Positions 1 to 6,161 of a stretch of 25,636 nucleotides of DNA are shown piece by piece. The stretch's first letter is position 1. Each line of letters opens with the position of its first letter. Source of the stretch: a virus. Both the position numbers and the translations under genes were made by a program. A model generated the notes under the pieces. That model was not told the DNA's origin. It worked only from the letters and a program-made list of their open reading frames with translations, and searched no databases. The DNA lies in IMG/VR virus record IMGVR_UViG_3300044960_000350, positions 1-25,636 of that record. One strand, 5' to 3'.

Positions 1-399
1 ACCGTCAGGATCGAGCTGCATCACGAAGTGCGTACAGGTGAAAGCTCGGCGGTTTCCCTTGCCGAGACTTTGTATGGGCGATCCGAAAATTTGCAGAGCG
101 CGGAGGACGCCAATCTTCAGCGCGCCGACGACGTCATATGGTTTACCGACTTGTGAGAGGCACACGCGCAACCCGTCGCTAACGTCAGGCAAGATGATGA
201 ACTCGGCCACGAGACGTTGCTTGAGTTCCCCGAACCACTTCGAGCGAGGTTCGAGCGTGACGCCCGCCTCATACGCGTGAAGCAGTGGACCACCATCGCC
301 GCCAAGTCCGATCGCCACATGGCTGATCGAACTGAGCGAGCCTGCGCGAATTACGAGGCCGTACGGATCATCGCCCGTCGTGAATACGAGCCGCGTCAT
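1..399 (-). CDS. Permuted papain-fold (NlpC/P60-like) cysteine peptidase, partial
   Basis: This frame starts at ATG 399 and stays open to the left edge, giving 133 residues without a stop, so the C-terminus lies outside the window. I translated it by hand. The order of motifs fits circularly permuted NlpC/P60 or YiiX-like peptidases: a His in SISHVAIGL (H27), then GKPYDVVGAL near 85-94, then a Cys in AFTCTHFVMQLD (C122). Members of this superfamily cleave peptide, peptidoglycan or lipid amide/ester bonds. The start overlaps the stop of the upstream membrane-protein gene by ATGA, which implies translational coupling. In this context it could act in lysis, entry or virion maturation; that is inference. 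Fold assignment is fairly good, substrate unknown. Confidence 0.7.
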   Translation of the reverse strand, partial: MTRLVFTTGDDPYGLVIRAGSLSSISHVAIGLGGDGGPLLHAYEAGVTLEPRSKWFGELKQRLVAEFIILPDVSDGLRVCLSQVGKPYDVVGALKIGVLRALQIFGSPIQSLGKGNRRAFTCTHFVMQLDPDG

Positions 400-821
400 G
401 ATTTTGGCTTCGCAAAGCCCTGCGCGGCAGCTATCGCCAACGTCACGGGCGGAACCAACGTACCGGCTACGAACCAGCCGATCGCCGAGGCGACGCGGCC
501 TGTTCGGCGATAACCGTGGAAAGCGCTGACGGTTCCCGACACGAGCCCCAAGATGACGAGCGCGGTACGTCTACGAGTCCGTCGTCGAAGATGATCTAGC
601 GCATCGAGATCGCGTAGCGCTTCGACGAGCTTGTGTTCGTCGGCGCCCGCAGCAAGAAGACCTGCGACGAATTTTCCCCTCGTCGGGCGATCGAATTGAC
701 TCAAGATCACAGCGACGTCGGCTCGCGACATCGCTGCAATCTTCGCGGCTAGCGCGCTGACCTCGACGGCTTCAGCCAATGGCTGTCGGCGGCCGGGTCG
801 ATGGAGCAGTGACTTCGCCAT
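396..821 (-). CDS. Small two-helix membrane protein
   Basis: A 141-residue protein. The ATG at 821 is preferred because GGAG lies 6 nt upstream; a longer frame to 839 lacks such a site. The N-terminal 80 residues are alpha-helical in character and charged, ending in an arginine cluster (RRRTRRR, about 79-85). Two hydrophobic segments follow at about 86-102 and 111-134, then a short basic tail. The arginine cluster suggests an N-in orientation. It sits 2 nt after the transglutaminase-like gene and is ATGA-coupled to the permuted papain peptidase, so the three are probably one functional unit (virion membrane or lysis). No family is recognised; a holin-like role is possible but not shown by the sequence. 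Confidence 0.7.
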   Translation of the reverse strand: MAKSLLHRPGRRQPLAEAVEVSALAAKIAAMSRADVAVILSQFDRPTRGKFVAGLLAAGADEHKLVEALRDLDALDHLRRRTRRRTALVILGLVSGTVSAFHGYRRTGRVASAIGWFVAGTLVPPVTLAIAAAQGFAKPKS

Positions 822-823
822 GT

Positions 824-1300
824 TCATCTCCGAACGCAATTTGCAACTTGTTCCGCGAGCCGGTCGTAAAGTCTGCTTGCCGCCTCCGTCACGAGTAATC
901 GCTCGGCACCTGGACCGATTTTATGCAAGACTTCGGGGTAGTAGCCGATCGTTTCGTAGTCAGCAAAGTCGTCGATGTCGCTGACCATTGCTATCACAGG
1001 TATGCCGCGCATCTGACTCGGGTTTGTCTCGATACCGAGGCCGAGCATCGGTATCTCGACCCATACGTGACCGACGATCTCGCCCGTGAAAGCGCGTCCA
1101 CGGCCAACAACAATGATTGCTTCGTAGCCGAGGCGTTCGACGGCACGCGCCGCAACGTGCGCGATCTCGGGACAACCCTTGAAGTGCTGCGGAACGGGGC
1201 ACGTGCGAATCACTTTGCTGAGGCAGCGTCCAAGGCGTTTTCGAAGCTTGTCGGCAATATCCGAACTGCTCGAAGTGCTACGTGGACGCCGCTTGGCCAT
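824..1300 (-). CDS. Putative transglutaminase-like cysteine protein
   Basis: A 158-residue protein with a basic, Ser-rich N-terminus. Residues 40-95 match the usual order of the transglutaminase-like fold: a Cys in FKGCPEIAHVAARAV (C43) at the start of a helix, a strand EAIIVVGR, a His in GHVWVEI (H78) and a polar residue in GIETNPSQ (E91/N93). This resembles Cys-His-Asp/Asn sites of transglutaminase-like peptidases, but the match is by eye and remote. It is the first gene of the minus-strand unit that continues into the two-helix membrane protein and the papain-fold peptidase. Start ATG 1300 has no strong ribosome site. An inactive or structural family member cannot be excluded. Confidence 0.6.
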   Translation of the reverse strand: MAKRRPRSTSSSSDIADKLRKRLGRCLSKVIRTCPVPQHFKGCPEIAHVAARAVERLGYEAIIVVGRGRAFTGEIVGHVWVEIPMLGLGIETNPSQMRGIPVIAMVSDIDDFADYETIGYYPEVLHKIGPGAERLLVTEAASRLYDRLAEQVANCVRR

Positions 1301-1361
1301 ATCTCAAATCTATCACCGCATCGAGATTTCAAAACCGTGAGGCGTACACTACAACTCCACT

Positions 1362-1664
1362 ATGGCCGAGATCGAGCGCCCGAGCGCTGACGTATTGATT
1401 TTGCATCTATCACCCTATCATAGCCTCGATCTGGTACGCATTCCGAGCGCGCGCAAGTACCGCATCGTCTTCGCTGCACGCTGGGGCGTGCAGCAACGCG
1501 CGTTCGTGGAAGTCAGCTACGAACAGGCGCGTGAAGTGGCGATGTTTTTAGGTGCCAGCGATGAAACGATCGCCGCGATCGGCGATCCTTCGCCACCTTT
1601 GTCGAACGAAGAGCCACTCTCCTTACCGCCCATTCCACCGCGAACGACGACTCGGGGGATCTAA
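1362..1664 (+). CDS. Hypothetical protein, 100 aa, upstream of glycosyltransferase
   Basis: A 100-residue protein of unknown family. Residues 1-70 look folded, with alternating strands (DVLILHLS, YRIVFAARW, AFVEVSY) and a helix (EQAREVAMFLGA). The last 30 residues are proline-rich and probably disordered. Its TAA overlaps the ATG of the glycosyltransferase by one base (TAATG), with a GGGGGA ribosome site inside this gene, so the two are translated together. It lies on the plus strand between two minus-strand structural blocks, which suggests a two-gene insertion. No function is proposed. Confidence 0.65.
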   Translation: MAEIERPSADVLILHLSPYHSLDLVRIPSARKYRIVFAARWGVQQRAFVEVSYEQAREVAMFLGASDETIAAIGDPSPPLSNEEPLSLPPIPPRTTTRGI

Positions 1665-2455
1665 TGGCATTGCCGTGTGCCGTCGGACTACTTGCGACAC
1701 GAAACCGCCCCGCGTTTGCACATCGTGCTGCGCACATGTTCTTTGCGCAGTGTTACGAAGGTCCTCGGAGACTGTACGTTTACGACGACGGCGAGTCGCC
1801 ATTCGAGCTTTGTGAAACGCTACGCGCGTATGACGTAACGGTAGTACGCCACGAAGCGATTTCTCTAGGAGAGAAGCGCAATCGGATGTTGAAGTATGCG
1901 ACGGCGCGCGATCCGGACGGCATCTTCTTCATGTGGGATGACGACGATTTCCACGGCCCGTTTCGGCTCGCACGGCAGATTGGAGCATTGCTGGAAACTC
2001 CAACCGCAGACGGCTGCCTATTCTGTCCCTATTTTTCGTACAACACCCGTACGGGTCAGCTCTTCCGGGCGCGTCAGGTCGAAATCAACGGTCTGAAGTT
2101 GCGCGTAGGCGCTGACGGGACACTCGCGCTTCGCAGACGTCTTTGGGAGCGTTTGCCGCTCGATGCGCGCCCAGAGCTAGCGGGCATCAACGAAGGATGG
2201 CGCTGGCTCGCAGAGCCGCACGATCGCGTGATCGCCGTCGATGCGCAGCTCGATTACGTCGTCGTCAGGCACGGCGGAAATGTGACGTGGCATGCACTTC
2301 CTGAAGAACCGGCCGACAGCCGTTTTTGGGAACGTATTACAGACGAGCGTGCGGCAGTCGTCGCGAAAATTCTCGCGGGGGCAGCCGCTACGGATTGTAG
2401 GTCATGGCCTGTCCAGGCCCAACCTCCGAGTGCGGATCCCAGAACAGTACGTTGA
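1664..2455 (+). CDS. GT2-like glycosyltransferase
   Basis: A 263-residue GT-A fold glycosyltransferase candidate. The N-terminus has the family 2 pattern: strand VGLLATRNRPAFAH, the nucleotide-sugar motif VYDDGES (about 39-45), ISLGEKRNRML (about 66-76) and the metal-binding DxD region MWDDDDF (90-96). A later EGWRW may hold the acceptor-activating acid. Such enzymes move a sugar from an NDP-sugar to an acceptor; in phages the acceptor can be DNA bases, capsid proteins or host surface sugars, and the sequence does not say which. The start is coupled to the preceding 100-aa gene. The last 22 codons overlap the 3' end of the convergent minus-strand gene by 68 bp, and this C-terminal part is less protein-like than the rest. 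Confidence 0.8.
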   Translation: MALPCAVGLLATRNRPAFAHRAAHMFFAQCYEGPRRLYVYDDGESPFELCETLRAYDVTVVRHEAISLGEKRNRMLKYATARDPDGIFFMWDDDDFHGPFRLARQIGALLETPTADGCLFCPYFSYNTRTGQLFRARQVEINGLKLRVGADGTLALRRRLWERLPLDARPELAGINEGWRWLAEPHDRVIAVDAQLDYVVVRHGGNVTWHALPEEPADSRFWERITDERAAVVAKILAGAAATDCRSWPVQAQPPSADPRTVR

Positions 2456-2753
2456 TTTCGGCGGCGAATGCCGTGGGATTGCTGAATAGCACGTGAACCG
2501 TTCCAGTCGTCGCGTTGAAAGTCGGTTCTCCGTGTGTGATGTTCGTCCACGCAGCTGTCGGGACGAGCGGAACGACTTGAACGCGTGATGGACTACCGAA
2601 TCCAGGTTCGCTCGGAGACATACCTGCGAAGCTTTTGTTGACTTGCGTGATGCCTGTGTCGACGTCGAGCGTCCCGGGCGGCCCGCCGTTGGTGCCAGCT
2701 GGAATTGTCACGCGCATTCGATTCCAGAGAAGATTCCCAGCTTTCCTCGACAT
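2388..2753 (-). CDS. Beta-rich virion-associated protein, paralog B
   Basis: A 121-residue protein clearly paralogous to the product of 3230-3616. Shared elements in order are MSxKAGxLLWNR, xTIPAG, DTGxxQVNKxF, MSxxEP, a strand ending VVP, WxNITHGEP, ATGTVxVxF and NVLFWDPHS near the C-terminus. The composition (beta strands, Gly, Pro, Thr, no helix, no signal) suits a small beta-sandwich structural protein such as a capsid decoration or spike component; that is inference. Paralog B is longer around residues 20-30 (GGPPGTLDV) and shorter near 50. The start is 9 nt after the stop of the membrane protein gene, with no clear ribosome site. Confidence 0.8.
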   Translation of the reverse strand: MSRKAGNLLWNRMRVTIPAGTNGGPPGTLDVDTGITQVNKSFAGMSPSEPGFGSPSRVQVVPLVPTAAWTNITHGEPTFNATTGTVHVLFSNPTAFAAEINVLFWDPHSEVGPGQAMTYNP

Positions 2754-2762
2754 GGCACAACG

Positions 2763-3221
2763 CTAGCGCAAAACGAAATTACGATCAACGTCAGGCGTAT
2801 ACCGGCGACGGCGTGTCCATCGCCCGAGACCGAAACCGATTCCCCCGAGCGCGAGAACAGCGGCGGCACCGATTGCCCACGGCGCCCACGGATACTTCGA
2901 GTACCAGATCGCAGCGTCGAGCAGCGGCACGACACGATGAAGTCCGACGCCGGGGACGCTCGGCACACTAGGCGCACTCGGCGCACTCGGCGCTTTCTTT
3001 GCGGCAATCGTACGCAGCGTCTCGATACGACGAACTACTTGCGGCAGCGCCGGATCCTCGACAACTTTGACAATCGTCGGCAGGTACGCCGCACCTTTCG
3101 TCAGGATCGCGCTAATTTGACTGGCGTAAGCCGGCGCCTTCTGGAAAATTGCAAGCAGATCTTCCGCCGATCCATTGAACTCGGATCCACGCCGGAAAGG
3201 TGCGGCTGACAGCGTTAGCAT
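2763..3221 (-). CDS. Single-helix membrane protein with Pro-Ser linker
   Basis: A 152-residue protein between the two beta-rich paralogs. Residues 15-75 are helical. Residues 77-90 form a PSAPSAPSVPSVP linker encoded by 9-bp repeats. A hydrophobic segment at about 114-134 (WAIGAAAVLALGGIGFGLG) is followed by a TRRRR cytoplasmic-type anchor and a short polar tail. The likely topology is a soluble N-terminal domain tethered to a membrane through a flexible linker. Start ATG 3221 lies 8 nt after the upstream gene; no ribosome site is obvious, so reinitiation is likely. No family is recognised. Its position suggests a virion membrane or vertex component. Confidence 0.7.
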   Translation of the reverse strand: MLTLSAAPFRRGSEFNGSAEDLLAIFQKAPAYASQISAILTKGAAYLPTIVKVVEDPALPQVVRRIETLRTIAAKKAPSAPSAPSVPSVPGVGLHRVVPLLDAAIWYSKYPWAPWAIGAAAVLALGGIGFGLGRWTRRRRYTPDVDRNFVLR

Positions 3222-3229
3222 CGAGGAAA

Positions 3230-3616
3230 CTACGCTGGTTGATGATACGTATTTGCCTGACCGGGACCGGGGATGCTGTGCGGATCCCAGAATAGAACGT
3301 TGACCGTCGTGGACGCACCCGAATTATTGAAGGTCACCTTGACGGTTCCTGTTGCGGGATCGACGAACGGTTCGCCGTGCGTGATGTTGGCCCAGGTGGA
3401 GATCGGTGACATCGGGACGACCATGATTCGCGAGGCCGGCAACGTTCCATCTGCCGGTCCCGGCGGGGCGACGCTGACACCGAGCGGCGGTTCGTCAAGC
3501 GACATGTTGTTGAATGCCTTGTTCACTTGCCGCAAGCCCGTGTCGATCGTAGTCAGGCCCGCCGGTAGTGTGATTCGCTGACGGTTCCAGAGGAGTGCGC
3601 CTGCTTTCGTGCTCAT
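3230..3616 (-). CDS. Beta-rich virion-associated protein, paralog A
   Basis: A 128-residue protein paralogous to the product of 2388-2753 along its whole length. It begins MSTKAGALLWNRQRITLPAG and ends with VNVLFWDPHSIPGPGQANTY. An AGGAG ribosome site lies about 10 nt upstream of ATG 3616. It has a Gly/Pro-rich insertion around residues 45-62 (GVSVAPPGPADGTLP) absent from paralog B. No transmembrane segment or signal peptide is visible. A small structural beta protein is the simplest reading. The duplication flanking a membrane protein gene argues that the two copies act in the same particle, perhaps at different symmetry positions. Confidence 0.82.
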   Translation of the reverse strand: MSTKAGALLWNRQRITLPAGLTTIDTGLRQVNKAFNNMSLDEPPLGVSVAPPGPADGTLPASRIMVVPMSPISTWANITHGEPFVDPATGTVKVTFNNSGASTTVNVLFWDPHSIPGPGQANTYHQPA

Positions 3617-3643
3617 GTCGAGATTGCTCCTTTTGGCGGGACG

Positions 3644-4090
3644 TTACCATTCTTCCCATGCCGGTTTCTTGGGTCTTCCACCAGCTTTGTAGTAGAGCCA
3701 GATCGCTAAGCCACTGACGGCCGCGCCCGTCAGCAGCGATCCACCCAGGATCAGTGCGCCCGCTACGAGCGGATGTCGTTGTCTGAGCCAATCGGTGACG
3801 TCTCCGAGTTGTTGACGGGGCGGAATCACGTGCTGTCCGCCATCGACAACGACGAAATCTTGTTTCGACTCGCTGTAATCGCAGACGGGACCACGCGCAG
3901 GATAACGTCGTCGGTACATGACCGGCGTCCCTCCGGGTCCATATACGGGCGTCGCGACGCGCGTCGGGCCGACAATGGCAGCGTGTGGCGCTAGCGGAGA
4001 ACCTGCGGGCGGAAACGCGACAGTAGGCTCTGCACCAAGACTTGCCAGCTGGTCGGAAGTGAGACCTTCGATCGTCATGACGTGCGGCAT
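3644..4090 (-). CDS. Single-helix membrane protein
   Basis: A 148-residue protein. ATG 4090 is chosen because AGGA lies 6-7 nt upstream and it leaves a 16-nt gap after the preceding gene; the longer frame to 4135 would overlap that gene. Residues 5-20 form a short helix-like module (TIEGLTSDQLASLGA). Residues 22-65 are Pro/Gly-rich, and one transmembrane helix occupies about 108-132, followed by a basic-aromatic C-terminus (KAGGRPKKPAWEEW). It is the second bitopic membrane protein of this cassette. No family is recognised. A virion membrane or lysis-related role is plausible only from context. Confidence 0.72.
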   Translation of the reverse strand: MPHVMTIEGLTSDQLASLGAEPTVAFPPAGSPLAPHAAIVGPTRVATPVYGPGGTPVMYRRRYPARGPVCDYSESKQDFVVVDGGQHVIPPRQQLGDVTDWLRQRHPLVAGALILGGSLLTGAAVSGLAIWLYYKAGGRPKKPAWEEW

Positions 4091-4106
4091 GTTCGATCCT
4101 ACGGTA

Positions 4107-4457
4107 TCACAGTCGACGCTTCGTAGAGGCTGCATTTAACACAGGCGCTCTGCAAAAACAGCGGTCGGCGAGTTGCTGACCGAGTCTTCGAATCTTCTCG
4201 AAACGCGGCTGCAGTTCCCGTCGAGTCCAGCGAATCCAAGATTCATCTTGGCCCGCCGAATTCGCGTGGGCGTTGGCGCTTCCCCATCGAAGATTGGCAT
4301 TCGCGTAGGCGCGCATCGCATTGCCGCAATCATTTCGGATGATGGCGCCCTCGCCGATAGATAGTGTGCGGTCGATATCGATCAATGTGGCTTCCGCATA
4401 CGCGCGATGCGCGTAGTCGGGAAACCCCAGGTTGCGTGAACGCTGCCGTCTAGCCAT
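4107..4457 (-). CDS. Hypothetical protein, 116 aa
   Basis: A 116-residue, largely helical, basic protein. ATG 4457 is favoured by an AAGG about 9 nt upstream. The central part is rich in Ala, Asn and aromatic residues (AMRAYANANLRWGSANAHANSAG, near residues 47-69, here quoted as fragments AMRAYANANLRW and GSANAHANSAG). The start lies inside the 3' end of the preceding 66-aa gene (76-nt overlap in another frame), which is long for this compact genome and slightly lowers confidence in that neighbour. No family is recognised; a virion cassette protein by position. Confidence 0.6.
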   Translation of the reverse strand: MARRQRSRNLGFPDYAHRAYAEATLIDIDRTLSIGEGAIIRNDCGNAMRAYANANLRWGSANAHANSAGQDESWIRWTRRELQPRFEKIRRLGQQLADRCFCRAPVLNAASTKRRL

Positions 4458-4582
4458 TTCAACGCGCCTTCCGGGGGCGTAATGGCATCCAGCGTACGCA
4501 GCGCGGCACGTACCCCTGACGCTTGCAACGCGGCGGCCCACCGTGGCCGAACCGCGATTTGATGCACTTGAATTTCACGCAT
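4382..4582 (-). CDS. Hypothetical small protein, 66 aa
   Basis: A 66-residue frame beginning MREIQVHQIAVRPRW. It contains a helix (WAAALQASGVRAALRTLDAI) and a short C-terminal part (LKWLDGSVHATWGFP). A GTG at 4612 could extend it by 10 residues. A weak GAGA lies upstream of ATG 4582. It sits between the stop of the 100-aa gene (4639) and the 116-aa gene and fills an otherwise empty interval, which supports it. The 76-nt overlap with the downstream gene argues against it. The function is unknown. Confidence 0.5.
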   Translation of the reverse strand: MREIQVHQIAVRPRWAAALQASGVRAALRTLDAITPPEGALKWLDGSVHATWGFPTTRIARMRKPH

Positions 4583-4638
4583 CGCTTGTATCTCGCCATC
4601 GGCTGTCTCCACTCAGCGAAGCTTCGGAGCGTTTCGCG

Positions 4639-4941
4639 TTAGATTTCCCAGCGACACCGTGCCCGGCGCGCCAGACGCCGCGCCTTGGTTTGCACGTTCC
4701 GATATCCGTACTGTCCAGCGCGCGTCAAGGCGACGCGCAGTGCCCGGCAATCGATCACGCAAGGACCGTGCTTCGGCATGATGGGAAACTTCGACTTTCC
4801 GGGATCGATCGGATCCGGCAAAAGGAAAGCCTTCGCGCCGCAACGTGCATAGAGTTTTCGACGCTCTTCACGTGTCTTCGGCGCCACCTTTCGCCAGCCT
4901 CGTGGAGTCGGCGCTGTCTTGTGTGCAACACGTCGTGCCAT
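4639..4941 (-). CDS. Basic 100-aa protein of virion cassette
   Basis: A 100-residue, strongly basic protein. The start at 4941 is set by GGAGG five bases upstream. After a Lys/Arg-rich N-terminus comes TREERRKLYARCGAKAFLLP, then a compact region with FPIMPKHGPCVIDCRALRVA and LTRAGQYGYRNV. It ends with a basic tail (KARRLARRARCRW). The layout of a Pro-containing FPI segment followed by a helix with conserved Ala, Arg and Gln resembles small phage proteins seen near capsid genes, but I cannot name the family with certainty. Three cysteines (in ARCGAK, GPCVID, DCRAL) could bind metal. A hairpin sits directly upstream of the ribosome site. Confidence 0.78.
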   Translation of the reverse strand: MARRVAHKTAPTPRGWRKVAPKTREERRKLYARCGAKAFLLPDPIDPGKSKFPIMPKHGPCVIDCRALRVALTRAGQYGYRNVQTKARRLARRARCRWEI

Positions 4942-4957
4942 GGATCCTCCATAAAGC

Positions 4958-4987
4958 AAAAGCGGTGACACTCAGATCACCGCTTTT
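4958..4987 (-). terminator. Terminator-like hairpin in leader of 100-aa gene
   Basis: A perfect 11-bp stem (AAAAGCGGTGA / TCACCGCTTTT) with an 8-nt loop. The A-run on one side and T-run on the other make it look like an intrinsic terminator in either direction. For minus-strand transcription it lies 25 nt after the stop of the Arg-rich gene and only about 10 nt before the GGAGG of the 100-aa gene. It could partly end Arg-rich transcripts, attenuate the downstream genes or act as an RNA processing site. Confidence 0.75.
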
Positions 4988-5012
4988 ACGCCGTCGTTTG
5001 CGTTGCCGTTGT

Positions 5013-5237
5013 CTAGAGCGCGCGGCGACGGCGACGACGCCGACGACCGCCGCCGCCCATCAAGGGAGCGTAGGCAGCGCACCGCCGACCCGCGGCCGTC
5101 CGCTTGTAGCGAACGCAGACGCGGCGAGCACGACGCCGACGCCGACGCCGCGCACCGAGTTCACCGAAATCCTCTCCGAAATCTTCCAAGCCAGGCATTC
5201 GACGACGGCGACGGCGGCGACCAAAGTCCGAAAACAT
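5013..5237 (-). CDS. Arginine-rich small protein
   Basis: A 74-residue protein with 28 arginines, arranged as three runs of 7, 7 and 8 Arg. An acidic segment (GLEDFGEDFGELG) separates the first two runs, and a segment around residues 37-60 (ARRVCVRYKRTAAGRRC, then AAYAPLMGGGG) separates the last two. The start at 5237 has a near-perfect ribosome site (AAAGGAGGACAG before ATG), so translation is very likely. Such composition is typical of nucleic-acid condensing proteins, for example protamines or adenovirus core peptides; packaging or neutralising viral DNA is an inference. The acidic-basic layout could also drive self-association. The DNA is built of CGC/CGT-type codons and prone to slippage. 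Confidence 0.8.
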   Translation of the reverse strand: MFSDFGRRRRRRRMPGLEDFGEDFGELGARRRRRRRARRVCVRYKRTAAGRRCAAYAPLMGGGGRRRRRRRRAL

Positions 5238-5384
5238 TCTGTCCTCCTTTGAGCTGATCTCGGGGCGACTTGCCCCTGTAACACCCAAAAAATCCCATGC
5301 GAGAATCGCATTCGTCAAGATCGACACGCGTTGTCACATTTACGGTCGAAACCAACTAAGTTTGTAGTACATTCTTAGTCGAAA
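5238..5384. promoter_or_regulatory. Divergent intergenic control region
   Basis: This 147-bp stretch separates the minus-strand virion cassette from the plus-strand HNH gene, so promoters for both directions are expected here. Visible elements are the palindrome ATGCGAgaaTCGCAT at 5297-5311 (operator-like) and the short hairpin GGGGCgacttGCCCC at 5262-5276 in the leader of the Arg-rich gene. A TTGACG on the minus strand lies just upstream of the palindrome, but no convincing -10 box accompanies it. Promoter positions are therefore unassigned. Confidence 0.5.
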
Positions 5385-6110
5385 ATGCCTGCCCTTAAGC
5401 CAGGCGAGGACCCGCGCCGCGTACTTCGCCGACACCGCGAACGTGGACCCGCGCACTTGTTCACGTTCGACGAGCTAGCTGAAGCGGCGATAGAATCGCC
5501 AGCGACGACGCGCTCGCGTCTGCGGACGACCACGGACGCACGTACAGCCGCGCTCTACATCACTGAAGCGCTCGCCAAACGATCGATTCAGCTGACCGAT
5601 GTGGAAGCCGTACAGGCGTTAGCGGGTGCCGCCACGCCCGAAGAATGGCAGAAGCGCTGGCCTCGTTTCGATCTGTACCGTTGCGGGTTTCCAAGCTGCC
5701 CGGCGATCATCTTAGTGCCCGGTCTTTGCGAGGCGCACGGCACGCGACCATTCGCGAAAGTCGTTGGCGATCATTTCATGATTTGGACGGGCCGTGAATA
5801 CACGGAGATGTGCCGCGTCGTTTTCGGAGTTGTCGACGCCGGTGCCGTAGAGCATGTCGATCGCAATTCGTGGAACTGCCATCCAGACAATTTGATCGCG
5901 CCTACAGATGTTCGCGGCCGATCGAGTCGTCGCCATCGTTGGTCGTACGGCTATCGCGAGTTGGCCAACTTGTTCGATGTGTCGGAAGACGGGGTGCGCC
6001 AGGCCGTATCACGTGGACTGTTCGACCCAGCGTCGCTGAGCAGCTTGGTGAACTTTTGGCGACGGCGACACGGCGATCTGGGATCGAGCTGCCAGCGCCG
6101 ACCACGGTAG
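5385..6110 (+). CDS. Zinc-binding HNH-like protein with C-terminal HTH
   Basis: A 241-residue protein. The N-terminal part has a possible HTH (FTFDELAEAAIESPATTRSRL split around 27-47). A Cys/His site follows: C100, C105, C115 and H118 (CGFPSC and LCEAHG). Next comes a segment like HNH_3 endonucleases: RVVFG at 144-148 and VEHVDRNSWNCHPDNLIA at 155-172, with H157, N161 and N169 as likely catalytic or structural residues. The C-terminus carries a typical HTH (YRELANLFDVSEDGVRQAVS, 190-209). HNH proteins of phages are often free-standing homing endonucleases or packaging nickases; with the HTH domain, site-specific DNA cutting or regulation is likely. The usual HNH acidic/His residue pattern is not fully complete, so catalysis is uncertain. 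Confidence 0.75.
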   Translation: MPALKPGEDPRRVLRRHRERGPAHLFTFDELAEAAIESPATTRSRLRTTTDARTAALYITEALAKRSIQLTDVEAVQALAGAATPEEWQKRWPRFDLYRCGFPSCPAIILVPGLCEAHGTRPFAKVVGDHFMIWTGREYTEMCRVVFGVVDAGAVEHVDRNSWNCHPDNLIAPTDVRGRSSRRHRWSYGYRELANLFDVSEDGVRQAVSRGLFDPASLSSLVNFWRRRHGDLGSSCQRRPR

Positions 6111-6161
6111 CTCAGTGCTTTTAGCGTAGCGCCCGCAGACCCGACCGAATAAGATGACTGA

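Noticed and set aside
2643-3209. Plus-strand frame of 188 codons over the Pro-Ser membrane protein and paralog B
   Set aside because: It is very Arg/Thr-rich without pattern, and the minus-strand genes have clear paralogy and a transmembrane helix.
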